Of a DNA stretch of 50,263 nt, positions 7,924 through 18,818 are shown piece by piece (position 1 is the first letter of the stretch; the number at the start of each line of letters is the position of its first letter). The stretch comes from Sedimentisphaerales bacterium (GTDB taxonomy: Bacteria; Planctomycetota; Phycisphaerae; Sedimentisphaerales; Anaerobacaceae), in NCBI GenBank assembly GCA_016930645.1, contig JAFGGH010000030.1:1-50263 (forward strand), written 5' to 3'. The translations under genes were made by a program, and so were the position numbers. The notes under the pieces are model-generated. The model saw nothing but the letters and a program-made list of their open reading frames with translations, was not told the DNA's origin and searched no databases.

Positions 7924-9030
7924 ATGAAAATCGAACTTAACAGGACAGCTTTTGCAGAGGCACTTTCCTTGGCGGCCTCTGTTGTTCCGGCAAGGACACC
8001 GAAACCTATACTTCGCTGCGTGCAGCTAACCGCCGAAAAAAGCGCGGTTACGATTAGTGCCACAGATCTGGAAGTGGGCATAAACTGTATAGTATCAGAA
8101 GTATCAGTCATAAAAGAGGGGAAAGCGGTCGTGCCTGCTGATATGCTGAGCGCTATTGTGCGCGAAAGCTCGGATGACGTTCTTTTGCTCGAGGCAAACG
8201 AGGGTAAATGTGAGATAAAAGGCACGGACAGCCACTTCAATATTTTAGGCCAAGAGGCAAATCAATATCCCCAAGTGCCGCATTTCGATGGCGAAGCGGA
8301 TTTGGAAATACAGCTATCAGCGATACAGGCTGCAATCAAACAGTCTCTTTTTGCTACAGCAAAGGAGAGCACAAGGTATGCATTGAGCGGCGTGCTATGG
8401 GAAGTAAAAGGGAAAAAGATGTCTTTGGTAGCGACAGACGGGAGGCGTTTAGCCCGAGTGAGAGCAAATCTCAATTCGGCAGCAAGCGAGAAAATATCAT
8501 CATCAAAGTTAATCGTGCCGGCAAAAACCATGGCCCTTGTGGAAAGGATGGGCGCCGAAGAGAAGGAAATTGTTGCCGTGAAGATTATTGATAACCAGAT
8601 AGTTATGCGATGTGCGAATGTTGTGATAAGCTCAAACCTGGTAGAAGGCAACTTCCCGAAGTACGAAGACATCATTCCAAAGGACTATGATGTAAAGATT
8701 GTATTACAGACAGAAGCAACCTTAAGTGCAGTGAGACGGGCGTCGCTTTTGACGAGCGAAGAGTCTCGTGGAATAAGAGTGTCAATAGAAAAAGGCAAGA
8801 TAACCTTCTCGGGAAAGGCGCCGGAGGCAGGAGACGCCATTATTAAGATGGCGATTGATTATAGCGGCGGGAGCGTAGAAATAGGGTTCAACCCGCAGTT
8901 CATAATAGACGCTTTGCGGGTATTAGACGAGCAGGAATTTGAGATGGAACTTGGCGGCCCTGACAGGCCCGGCCTGATTAAAAGCGGAAGTAAATTTATG
9001 TATGTCCTAATGCCGATAAATTTAGGGTAG
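7924..9030 (+). CDS. dnaN: DNA polymerase III beta sliding clamp
   Basis: A 368-residue clamp subunit that dimerises into a ring on DNA and tethers the replicative polymerase. It has the expected three repeated clamp domains. The N-terminal PARTPKPILRCVQL, the central RYALSGVLWE and ATDGRRLAR strings, and the C-terminal YVLMPINL tail are family signatures. AGGGGTC lies just before the ATG. It heads a replication group with dciA 55 bp downstream and gyrB after it, the usual origin-proximal order but without dnaA or recF. Confidence 0.97.
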   Translation: MKIELNRTAFAEALSLAASVVPARTPKPILRCVQLTAEKSAVTISATDLEVGINCIVSEVSVIKEGKAVVPADMLSAIVRESSDDVLLLEANEGKCEIKGTDSHFNILGQEANQYPQVPHFDGEADLEIQLSAIQAAIKQSLFATAKESTRYALSGVLWEVKGKKMSLVATDGRRLARVRANLNSAASEKISSSKLIVPAKTMALVERMGAEEKEIVAVKIIDNQIVMRCANVVISSNLVEGNFPKYEDIIPKDYDVKIVLQTEATLSAVRRASLLTSEESRGIRVSIEKGKITFSGKAPEAGDAIIKMAIDYSGGSVEIGFNPQFIIDALRVLDEQEFEMELGGPDRPGLIKSGSKFMYVLMPINLG

Positions 9031-9085
9031 TTGTTTGATAAAGGCATAGTTTTCCTTTTAGCAGCATACACAGACAAAAGCCAGT

Positions 9086-9379
9086 ATGACCGAACTGAAC
9101 GCACAACCTCTTGGAGAAACTCTAAAAGACGTAATGGAGAATTTCATCTCACCGAGGCAGCGTCAAATTGAGCAGTTGATGAAGGTCTGGTCGCAGCTTT
9201 TGCCCGATGAACTTGCCGGACATTGCGATATAGTTGAGTTTTCATCCGGCGTGTTGAAAGTAAGAACCGGCGGCCCCGGGTACTCGCACGAATTGCGTCT
9301 TTGCAGGAAAATGTTATTGAATGAAATGAACGAAGCCCTGACAGGTGTCAGGGTGAAAGATATAAGGATGTCTGTCTGA
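9086..9379 (+). CDS. dciA: DciA-like helicase loader (DUF721)
   Basis: A 97-residue protein with the compact DUF721 pattern: an N-terminal helix (LGETLKDVMENF), the central VWSQLLPDELAGHC segment, then a beta-rich stretch and a helix (YSHELRLCRKMLLNEMNEAL). DUF721 proteins are called DciA, which loads the replicative helicase DnaB in bacteria lacking DnaC or DnaI. Its place between dnaN and gyrB matches the recF-dciA-gyrB neighbourhood of other phyla with recF removed. It is short, consisting essentially of the KH-like domain. Confidence 0.8.
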   Translation: MTELNAQPLGETLKDVMENFISPRQRQIEQLMKVWSQLLPDELAGHCDIVEFSSGVLKVRTGGPGYSHELRLCRKMLLNEMNEALTGVRVKDIRMSV

Positions 9380-9418
9380 AAAAGAAGGAACTTTAACTAC
9401 GGAGGAATAAGAAAATAA

Positions 9419-11863
<2,445 letters not shown>

Positions 11864-13078
11864 ATGAAAAAACATCCGGCACAACGGAGTTATTCGGCAA
11901 AGATGAGAAAACCGGCTGCGATTGTAATGACCGCAGCGTTTATAATTTCATTTTCATTTGCCGATACATTTACGAATCTTCAAACCGGTGAGGTTCTGCA
12001 TGGTTACAAGTTAAGTAAAACAGAAGGCCCGATGACGCAGGTTAAAATCATCGAGAAAGAAAGTGTCGAACTGAATCTTGCACAATGGCGTGTCGAGCCG
12101 GATAGAAAAGGAAGGAACAACAGGGTATCGGTTCTGACAATCGATGGACCGATTATAAACGAGATTGAGACCGAAGCGTTCGAGAATGCTCTTATGCGGG
12201 AAGCCGACAATGGGCCGCTCTTTGTACTGCTTGAGCTGGATACGCCCGGCGGCAGGATAGACCTTGCCCAGAGAATAAGCGCCGCGATTACAAACGCCGA
12301 CAATGTTCAGGTTATTGTTTATGTAAAAGGTGGGGCCAACGGTGGCGCTCTTTCAGCAGGAGTCGCAATATCTCTGTCTGCCGATAAGATATATATGGCT
12401 GATAACACGGTAATGGGTGCCGCTACGATGATAACCGGCAGGGCGCAGACAATGAAAAAGGCCTTTGGTGAAGAAGTTGGAGAAAAATTTGATTCGGCCT
12501 GGCGTGCAAGGCTGGCATCTCTTGCAGAGCAAAACGGACGTTCAGGGATGCTGGCAAAGGCCATGGTTGATAAAGACATTGAGGTAATCGAAGTTAAGAA
12601 TCAAGATGAGAGGTTGTTTATTGACCCCGTTAATATAAAACCGTCGTATAAGCCGGCAAAAACCTGGAGTAAAAAGGGTTCTTTGCTAACGCTGACAACC
12701 GAAGAGGCGCTTAACTGCGGTTTTGCCGATGGCACCGCGCAGTCACGTGAGGAGCTACTTCGTAAAGAGAACGCGGACAACGCTCAGCTTGATATAAATA
12801 ATGATGTACAAGAGGCGGCTTATGAACTCAAACGTGCCGAAGGGCAGTTAGAGAGAATTCGTAAATCTGTTGACCTGAAAATTAAAAAGTCTCAAATGCC
12901 GATGTACCAGGCCGAAGCTCTGAAGCTGATGCGTGACGCGAGGCGGGAATTTGCGATGCTGGTCGGCTTGGCACGCAAGTACCCCGACCTTAACCTCGAC
13001 CAGATAATGCTTGAAAACGAACTGAATACAATCGAAGCGTCCTATCAGCAGTTGAAAAAAGAGTCTCGAAGACGTTAA
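11864..13078 (+). CDS. Secreted NfeD/ClpP-fold serine protease-like protein, active-site version
   Basis: An exported protein whose middle (about 86-245) has the ClpP/crotonase fold of the NfeD N-terminal proteases: ELDTPGG (124-130), GGALSAG with probable nucleophile S164, DKIYMADNTVMGAA, and K208 in GEKFDSAW, where the family has its catalytic lysine. A charged coiled-coil-like tail follows from about 290. The NfeD membrane region and OB domain are absent. The ATG at 11864 touches the gyrB stop; the ATG at 11903 (M14) gives a more typical signal peptide (MRKPAAIVMTAAFII). Substrate unknown. It is followed by a paralogue 18 bp away. Confidence 0.75.
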   Translation: MKKHPAQRSYSAKMRKPAAIVMTAAFIISFSFADTFTNLQTGEVLHGYKLSKTEGPMTQVKIIEKESVELNLAQWRVEPDRKGRNNRVSVLTIDGPIINEIETEAFENALMREADNGPLFVLLELDTPGGRIDLAQRISAAITNADNVQVIVYVKGGANGGALSAGVAISLSADKIYMADNTVMGAATMITGRAQTMKKAFGEEVGEKFDSAWRARLASLAEQNGRSGMLAKAMVDKDIEVIEVKNQDERLFIDPVNIKPSYKPAKTWSKKGSLLTLTTEEALNCGFADGTAQSREELLRKENADNAQLDINNDVQEAAYELKRAEGQLERIRKSVDLKIKKSQMPMYQAEALKLMRDARREFAMLVGLARKYPDLNLDQIMLENELNTIEASYQQLKKESRRR

Positions 13079-13096
13079 TTATGTGACAGGGAATAG

Positions 13097-14311
13097 ATGG
13101 GGATGAGGATGTCTTTAAGGCCAATATCATTTGTTATTATTATCCTTTCTAATTTTTGCTTTGTTCCATGGGCTGATACCTTTACGAATCACATTAGCGG
13201 CCAGATAATGCACGGTTATCCAACAAGCCGAACGGAGAATAACAAGACTGTTTTCTTTACTGTTCAAAAGGGATTTATAACGGTTGATCCGGAGCAATGG
13301 AACGTAGAGTATAATCATGTGGGGAGGGGTAAAAAAGTTGTAGTTATCGAGCTTAATGTAAAGCTGGATTTGAAAATAGTTACCGAAGCTATTAGTCAAG
13401 CTATTATCAGCTCTGCTGATAGAGGCCCTCTTTTTATATTACTGGAGATTAACAGTCCCGGCGGCAGCGCCGATTATGTGGAAAAAATATGTGACACGAT
13501 CATACGAACCTCCTGCTGCCCCGTTTACGCTTATGTTAAAACCGGTCGGTACGGCGGAGCGCTTGGTGGAGCGGCTGCTGTCGCTCTTGCCTGTGATAAG
13601 CTTTATATGGCTCAGGACACAACAATCGGCGCCGCCTATCTTATCCAGGGAACAGATGAAAAGTTAAGCATTGCCTGGCAGCAGTATCTGCAGTCTCTTG
13701 CCCAGCTCAACGGAAGACCCGGCCTTCTGGCAAGAGCGATGGTTGATAAGGATGTAGAGATAATAGAAATTGAACAAGATGGCCGCAGGAGATTTATAAC
13801 ATCCAGCCAAAAGGACCCGAACCAGACGGTTGTACGCCTGTGGAGCAAAAAAGGCTCGCTGCTTACTCTTACAGCCGCCGAAGCTGTACAAAGCCGAGTT
13901 GCAGAAGGAATAGCAGATTCGAGAGAGGAGCTTCTGAGAAACGTTGACGTCGCAGACGCTGAAATTGTAATGGAAGAGAGCGTCAATGAAGCGATGCTGA
14001 TATTTAAAAAAGCAAAAATGAAATTCGACAGGTTGCGAGGTTCCCTTGACGTACAAATCAAAATGGTCGAACAGACGCAGAATATTGCTGAAGCAGTAAT
14101 ACTTTTACGTCAAATCAAAGAAGATTATAAATCACTGCTGCTGTTAGCGAAACGTTTTGGCGACTTATATCTTGACGTTGAATTGATCGAGGAACAGCTC
14201 GGCAACGCCGAGACATATTATAAGAAAGCAAGAGATAAACAACGTCGCCTAGATGCAAACTCGCCGGGAAACGGCAAGTCCAATGCTAACGGACGTATGG
14301 GTAATAAATAA
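13097..14311 (+). CDS. Paralogue of the NfeD/ClpP-fold protein lacking the nucleophile serine
   Basis: It has the same length (404 residues) and plan as its upstream neighbour: signal peptide, the shared ADTFTN/ATTFTN-like segment ending in a HGY motif, ClpP-fold domain with EINSPGG, then GGALGGAAAVALACDKLYMA, and a helical tail. At the nucleophile site the serine is replaced by glycine (G157), while the matching lysine (K189 in DEKLSIAW) is kept and 12 residues between them are missing. It is therefore probably a catalytically dead partner or a peptide-binding subunit of the first protein. ATGs at 13097, 13103 and 13109 are all in frame. The conserved HGY near the N terminus of both is unexplained. 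Confidence 0.75.
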   Translation: MGMRMSLRPISFVIIILSNFCFVPWADTFTNHISGQIMHGYPTSRTENNKTVFFTVQKGFITVDPEQWNVEYNHVGRGKKVVVIELNVKLDLKIVTEAISQAIISSADRGPLFILLEINSPGGSADYVEKICDTIIRTSCCPVYAYVKTGRYGGALGGAAAVALACDKLYMAQDTTIGAAYLIQGTDEKLSIAWQQYLQSLAQLNGRPGLLARAMVDKDVEIIEIEQDGRRRFITSSQKDPNQTVVRLWSKKGSLLTLTAAEAVQSRVAEGIADSREELLRNVDVADAEIVMEESVNEAMLIFKKAKMKFDRLRGSLDVQIKMVEQTQNIAEAVILLRQIKEDYKSLLLLAKRFGDLYLDVELIEEQLGNAETYYKKARDKQRRLDANSPGNGKSNANGRMGNK

Positions 14312-14316
14312 AATCT

Positions 14317-14350
14317 GGGCGACCCCGCTCGGCGCCGGGCGGGGTCGCCC
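14317..14350 (+). terminator. Terminator after the protease pair
   Basis: A perfect 12-bp stem GGGCGACCCCGC/GCGGGGTCGCCC with a 10-base loop starts 5 nt after the stop codon. The T-run is poor (TATCAAAATT). Bases 14351-14527 after it hold no gene. Confidence 0.7.
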
Positions 14351-14527
14351 TATCAAAATTCCCTACGGGGGTTAGGGGGGTGCACTAATAATCTTGTACC
14401 ACCGCTTATTATTTCATTTATACAATCCCGTAGCTGGAAAAAGGCTGATAATTTTTACGCCTATTATTCCCATCAATTTTTACAAAGAGCTTCAGTTCTG
14501 TCATCATTCTCTCCACAAGTTTATTGT

Positions 14528-15178
14528 TTAAGCCCGCATCTTTATTCGCCTTACTCGTGTTAACATCGCTGCTGCGATAAGCAATACGATGGTCGCTGGT
14601 TCAGGCACATCCTGGCCCGGCACCGGGAAGTCATCACCTTGGTCAGGCACCGGGAAATCGTCGCCTTGGTCAGGAATCGGAAAATCATCTTCATCTTCTT
14701 CGTCATCCGGCCATTTCCAGTTTACCCCCTTGTAGTCTCGCCTTATCGCACCGCCGCCCGAACCACCGCCTATATCGCCGGCCGAACGTCTGAGACCGCT
14801 ACCCCCGGGACCGCCGAATAAAAGGTCTGCTGCCTCGATGGATTCGTATTGAATCCTCTCGAAGACAGCTATGACAATTTTAGGAGAGTCCATATAAGTG
14901 GTTGTTACCGGAGCAGTCGGTTCATCGACATCACCGAGCCAGGTAATAAACTGATAACCCGGCTGAGGCACAGCTCTTAGGATTACCTGAGAGTCGCCAC
15001 CCAGATGATGGATTCCTGTACCTGGCTCGACAGATCCGCCTTCAACAGGGCTTTGCTGAAGCAGCAGAGCGTAGTCGACAGCGTTGCAGTTGCCTGGCAG
15101 TGCCAGGCACACCACTGCGAGCGTCAGTACAAGCGTATAACTTCTAATGGCAGATTTTCTGCTTTTCTTATTCACCAT
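14528..15178 (-). CDS. PEP-CTERM secreted protein with InlB-type repeat domain
   Basis: A 216-residue exported protein: signal peptide (about 1-33), then a divergent InlB B-repeat-like domain (VEGGSVEPGTG ... GYQFITWLGDVDEP ... PKIVIAVFE, about 38-110), a Gly-rich linker, an acidic tract and three copies of GDDFPVPDQ/GQ. The C-terminal sorting signal is VPEPATIVLLIAAA followed by RVRR. PEP-CTERM proteins are handled by an exosortase, which is not in the window. It sits 56 bp downstream of the next PEP-CTERM gene in the same direction, so the three are probably co-transcribed. Function otherwise unknown. Confidence 0.8.
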   Translation of the reverse strand: MVNKKSRKSAIRSYTLVLTLAVVCLALPGNCNAVDYALLLQQSPVEGGSVEPGTGIHHLGGDSQVILRAVPQPGYQFITWLGDVDEPTAPVTTTYMDSPKIVIAVFERIQYESIEAADLLFGGPGGSGLRRSAGDIGGGSGGGAIRRDYKGVNWKWPDDEEDEDDFPIPDQGDDFPVPDQGDDFPVPGQDVPEPATIVLLIAAAMLTRVRRIKMRA

Positions 15179-15234
15179 CCCCGCCCCCGTTTGCGGAAAT
15201 AAGTTAATAAAATTAATAATCAGTTTTTAAGGAA

Positions 15235-15867
15235 TTATGATTGTTTCCTGCGTCTAAGCAGAGCAGCGCCGCCCAGGCCGAACAACGCGACTAATGACGG
15301 TTCAGGCACATCTCCGTCCCCGTCTCCAGGCTCAGGAAAATCGCTTTCTTCTATTCCGCGAATTTCATATTCGCCTGTAACCCAATCGTAGTCACTGCTG
15401 AAGACCAGCAGCCACGAATTGTCCCCAAGCTGGATAAAGCCGTTATCTATGGACCATTCCCAGACGCCGTTGCCGCTGTCAAAGTAAGCGTCTTGCGGTT
15501 CTGCATTCCCTCCGTCATCATCGTATCCAAAGCCGGTAATTTCGTTTTCATCCAGTCCAAGTATGGAAAAATATGCTACAGCCTCATCGCTTGTAGGCAG
15601 GGTATTCCAAATTTTATATGCGTAAATATAGTCGCCTTCGCCCGGTGCTGTCAGACCTGTATTGGACTCGTATTCGGAACGGTTGTCGTAAACGGCAAAT
15701 TCGATTACTCCGTTCAGCGTACCGCCTTCGTCGCCCCACGGTACGTCAAAGTACACATAGCCGTTATAGTGACTGCTGGTAAGCAGAGCTGAGGCCGTTT
15801 GAACAAGTAACAGTATCAGCAGCAGCAGGCAAAGCGCACGTAACGTTTTGTTATAATAAACCCTCAT
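15235..15867 (-). CDS. PEP-CTERM secreted protein
   Basis: A 210-residue protein with an N-terminal signal peptide (LRALCLLLLILLLVQTASA), a beta-rich acidic ectodomain with no family I recognise, and the C-terminal signal VPEPSLVALFGLGGAALLRRRK. The middle contains aromatic and acidic patches such as DEAVAYFSILGLDENEITGFG, typical of PEP-CTERM ectodomains in planctomycetes. GGAAGG precedes the ATG. The 150-bp gap upstream carries the 16-bp palindrome at 15927. Confidence 0.75.
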   Translation of the reverse strand: MRVYYNKTLRALCLLLLILLLVQTASALLTSSHYNGYVYFDVPWGDEGGTLNGVIEFAVYDNRSEYESNTGLTAPGEGDYIYAYKIWNTLPTSDEAVAYFSILGLDENEITGFGYDDDGGNAEPQDAYFDSGNGVWEWSIDNGFIQLGDNSWLLVFSSDYDWVTGEYEIRGIEESDFPEPGDGDGDVPEPSLVALFGLGGAALLRRRKQS

Positions 15868-15926
15868 AACACCTTCCTTTCATCTTAATAGAGCTTAAAA
15901 ACAGCTCATTCATTTTCACCTTCTTA

Positions 15927-15942
15927 CCCCGATTTATCGGGG
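15927..15942. repeat. 16-bp CCCGAT/ATCGGG palindrome, intergenic copy
   Basis: CCCCGAT-TT-ATCGGGG, a perfect 7-bp inverted repeat between two PEP-CTERM genes. It belongs to the family described at 40927 and elsewhere. Confidence 0.7.
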
Positions 15943-16017
15943 GATCTTTGCAGCCGGTACACACCACGGCTTACAATCAGCCGGTCTGGGTTTGTAGCTG
16001 TTCAAATAACGCGTGAA

Positions 16018-16686
16018 TCAGCTTTTGAATTTTCTTCTGCGGATTGCCCAGAGTCCGCCTATCGTTAGAATTGCTATTGTCGCAGGTTCCGGCACGCAGT
16101 ACGTCTCGATGAGCAGGGAGTCAACGAGTATGTTGCCCTTGATGGTAATCCACTCTTTTGGTGGATTAGGCCAGATTGTTGCAACGTAAACGCTTTTATG
16201 CCAGAGCTGCGCGTCCACTTCTTCGTAGTCGAGGGACATATCCATATAATCAAACGGCGTAATGGCAATCAGTGGCTCGTCAGGCAGGAATTGGTCGTAA
16301 GGCAGTTCTCCGCCCTGTTCATCGATAGTAGCTTTCCAGCGAAGCGTTATCCATATCTCTTTGTACGGATTAGGTTCAGGCCTGTTGGGAATAACAATGT
16401 CGATTTCCCCGGATAGTGCCCAGACTCCTAGCGCACCCGGGATTTCGTCATTAATCCAGGGAGTGTCGGGATGATAGTCAACCTTGAGAAGCGGCTGGCC
16501 GTAGGGATTATCGACTGTTGGGTCAGGCTCTGGCGTATCGTCAGGAGTTGAAAACGACCATTCCTGAAACGTTGTGCCCTCGTTGCCCCGCCACCAGGGT
16601 TCTGGCGGTTCTATGGTCCCGGATGACGTCGCAACGAGGGCTAATACAAAGATAAACAAAGGTAAGATTTTTTTCTTATTCAGCAT
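16018..16686 (-). CDS. PEP-CTERM secreted protein
   Basis: A 222-residue exported protein: signal peptide (KILPLFIFVLALVATSSG), a proline- and tryptophan-rich ectodomain of unknown family, and the tail VPEPATIAILTIGGLWAIRRRK. AGGAAGGTGAATT immediately precedes the ATG. It is the first gene of the PEP-CTERM trio and has the long hairpin-rich leader at 16763-16940 upstream. A cysteine directly before VPEP is unusual but not unknown. Confidence 0.75.
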   Translation of the reverse strand: MLNKKKILPLFIFVLALVATSSGTIEPPEPWWRGNEGTTFQEWSFSTPDDTPEPDPTVDNPYGQPLLKVDYHPDTPWINDEIPGALGVWALSGEIDIVIPNRPEPNPYKEIWITLRWKATIDEQGGELPYDQFLPDEPLIAITPFDYMDMSLDYEEVDAQLWHKSVYVATIWPNPPKEWITIKGNILVDSLLIETYCVPEPATIAILTIGGLWAIRRRKFKS

Positions 16687-16762
16687 AATTCACCTTCCTC
16701 GCTAAAATTAAAAGGTCAAAAACCATTTCATATTCCACGGAACAAATTTCCAAAACTTTCAC

Positions 16763-16940
16763 CCCGTGAGATACCGCCCGCCTTTGGCGATCTATCTCAC
16801 GGGTTAAACCCTCTGAGCGCGCAGACCATCTGCGCGGTTATTTCATGAGTTTTCTGAACCCGTAAGTTTTCACCCCTATAGGTTGGCTGGCTTTTGCCGA
16901 GCCTGATACGACGGCATTAAATCAGCGCACAAAGCGCGCA
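16763..16940 (-). promoter_or_regulatory. Hairpin-rich leader of the PEP-CTERM genes, possible cis-regulatory RNA
   Basis: The 707-bp gap 16687-17393 holds no gene, but this part is strongly structured. It contains a perfect 11-bp stem CCCGTGAGATA/TATCTCACGGG (16763-16803) with an inner CGCC/GGCG, a perfect 8-bp stem CGCGCAGA/TCTGCGCG (16818-16836), a stem GGCTGGC/GCC-AGCC (16885-16903) and GCGC/GCGC (about 16925-16937). On the minus strand GGGGTGAAA occurs twice. I cannot match it to a known riboswitch class. Bases 17020-17393 are AT-rich with nothing recognised. Confidence 0.4.
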
Positions 16941-16989
16941 ACTTTCGCCGCCTTAATAACTCAAGCTCTCTGCCCCTCTTTTGATGGTA

Positions 16990-17016
16990 GTCCGCCTGCG
17001 TCGGATAAATCCGGCG
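16990..17016. repeat. TCCGCC...GGATAAA family, copy 2
   Basis: GTCCGCCTGCGTCGGATAAA then TCCGGCG aligns closely with bases 40-67 (GTCCGCCTTGGGCGGATAAA then TATCGGCG). It lies upstream of the PEP-CTERM leader. Confidence 0.55.
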
Positions 17017-17393
17017 CAAATAAAAGCACGGACAGATAAAATTACCAAAAAACCAAAAGTCTAATAGTGAGTTTTCTCTCAGCCCCCAAGCTGAACAAGC
17101 GTATTAGAACATATTTGCAAACGGAAGTCAAGAACTTTTTCAGAAAATTTTACCTATCTTAAAAGACATACACTAACCTCTTTTCCCTAAATACAGCGAA
17201 ATTCTGGTTTTATCGAAGTTTTTAAAGCGTTTTATTGGACTTAAAATAATTTTTATAGAGGTGTTTTTTGCTCGTTTTCAAATTATTGTTTCGGGTATGT
17301 CACTGGTGTTTTGGAAAAAATACATAGTGGCTGTACGAGGAAATTTGATGTTTGCATAACGCTTTTTAAAGCTCTTCTAAAAAGGCTTATCAG

Positions 17394-18608
17394 CTATTGT
17401 TTTTTCTTCCTAATGGGTTTTTCCTGGATGAATTTGCTGATGTTACGAATGGCCTGGCGAAGCCTCTGTTCGTTCTCAACAAGTGCGATTCTCATGTATT
17501 TTTCGCCGTTTTCGCCGAATGCCCTGCCCGGAGCAATGGCCACTTCCGCGTATTCCATAAGGTCCATAGCGTAATCTATGGTTCCCTTGCCTTTTAGGTT
17601 CTCATCCGGCACTTTCGCCCAGACAAACATCGTCGCACGTGGTTTTTCGACCTGCCAGCCGATGCGTTCCAGGCCTTCGCAGACCACGTCGCGTCGGCTT
17701 CGATACCGCTCATTCTGTTCGATAATAAAATTGTCACAGTGCCTCATCGCGATGATTCCGGCGATTTGCAAGGCCTGGAAGATACCGTAATCGTAATAGC
17801 CTTTTATCGTCGCCAGGGCTTCTATCATATCCCTGTTGCCTGCCGCGAATCCGATTCTGAAACCCGCCATATTGTATGGCTTGCTCAAAGTGGTAAATTC
17901 CACGCCTACGTCTTTTGCACCTTTAACCGATAGAAAGCTCGGCGCCTTGTAGCCGTTAAAACAGGTCTCGCCGTAAGCGAAATCGTGAATTACCGCTACG
18001 CCGAACCGTTTTGCCAGATCCACTACCGGCTCAAAAAAGCCCTCATCAACTGTCATCGCGGTCGGGTTATGCGGATAATTCAGTATAAGCAGCTTTGGTT
18101 TGGGGTACAGGTGCTCAATGACGTTAGTTATGTTTTTAATGAATTTCTCATTATTTCCCAGAGGCACACTAATAACGTTACCACCGGCAAGAGCTACTGC
18201 ATAGTTATGTATTGGAAAAGCGGGGTCCGGCACCACAGCCGTATCGCCCGGCCCCATCATAGCAAGGCACATATGACTGAATCCTTCCTTGGAGCCGATA
18301 CAAGCCAGAACCTCTTTTTCCGGGTCGAGGTCGACCCCCCAGAGCTTGGCGTATTTTTTCGCCATATCGACGCGCAGGTTCCTGATGCCTTTTGAGGCGC
18401 TGTAATGGTGATTGCGCGGGTCGCGTGCTGCCTCGCAAAGTTTGTCTATTACGAGCTGAGGCGCCGCATCGGAAGGGTTGCCCATGCCGAGGTCGATTAT
18501 ATCGGCCCCGGCTTGGCGTTTGGCCAGCTTAAGGGCGTTTATGCGTCCGAATAAATACGGAGGCAGCCTTTTTATTCTTGTTGCAGGCTCAATTTTAAAT
18601 TCTGTCAT
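17394..18608 (-). CDS. alaC: Class I aminotransferase, AlaC-type
   Basis: A PLP-dependent aminotransferase of fold type I (404 residues), closest by pattern to AlaC, which makes alanine from pyruvate and glutamate, and related to LL-diaminopimelate aminotransferases. Signatures are IDLGMGNPSDAAP near the N terminus, SKEGFSH at the cofactor phosphate region, NYPHNPTA, and TLSKPYNMAGFRIGFAAGN with Schiff-base lysine K243. The C-terminal APGRAFGENGEKYMRIALVENEQR is also characteristic. The substrate cannot be fixed from sequence alone; methionine or tyrosine transamination is possible. It is monocistronic, divergent from the secreted protein at 18819. Confidence 0.85.
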   Translation of the reverse strand: MTEFKIEPATRIKRLPPYLFGRINALKLAKRQAGADIIDLGMGNPSDAAPQLVIDKLCEAARDPRNHHYSASKGIRNLRVDMAKKYAKLWGVDLDPEKEVLACIGSKEGFSHMCLAMMGPGDTAVVPDPAFPIHNYAVALAGGNVISVPLGNNEKFIKNITNVIEHLYPKPKLLILNYPHNPTAMTVDEGFFEPVVDLAKRFGVAVIHDFAYGETCFNGYKAPSFLSVKGAKDVGVEFTTLSKPYNMAGFRIGFAAGNRDMIEALATIKGYYDYGIFQALQIAGIIAMRHCDNFIIEQNERYRSRRDVVCEGLERIGWQVEKPRATMFVWAKVPDENLKGKGTIDYAMDLMEYAEVAIAPGRAFGENGEKYMRIALVENEQRLRQAIRNISKFIQEKPIRKKKQ

Positions 18609-18738
18609 AATGATTAGTTCCAGGTTAAGGCGTATATTAAACTTTCATCGGCAAGTTTACAGATTATGCGTTATTTTTCAATTCATTTTAGCTTATCGGC
18701 TAATTAAAAAGGCCGATATAAAACAATTGAGTTAAGTC

Positions 18739-18767
18739 TTGATTTTTCAGTGTTTGTTCATTATAAT
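18739..18767 (+). promoter_or_regulatory. Promoter for the GLUG/dockerin gene
   Basis: TTGATT (18739-18744), a 17-bp spacer and a perfect TATAAT (18762-18767). The transcript would begin near 18774, about 45 nt before the ATG at 18819. Confidence 0.65.
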
Positions 18768-18818
18768 GCTGGTTTATTTTGGTGGAGGGCCCATCAAAAG
18801 GGCACTTAATAATCGCAG

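Noticed and set aside
16763-16940. Match to a known c-di-AMP or c-di-GMP riboswitch
   Set aside because: Only the GGGGTGAA string resembles the former; the other conserved strings of either class are missing.
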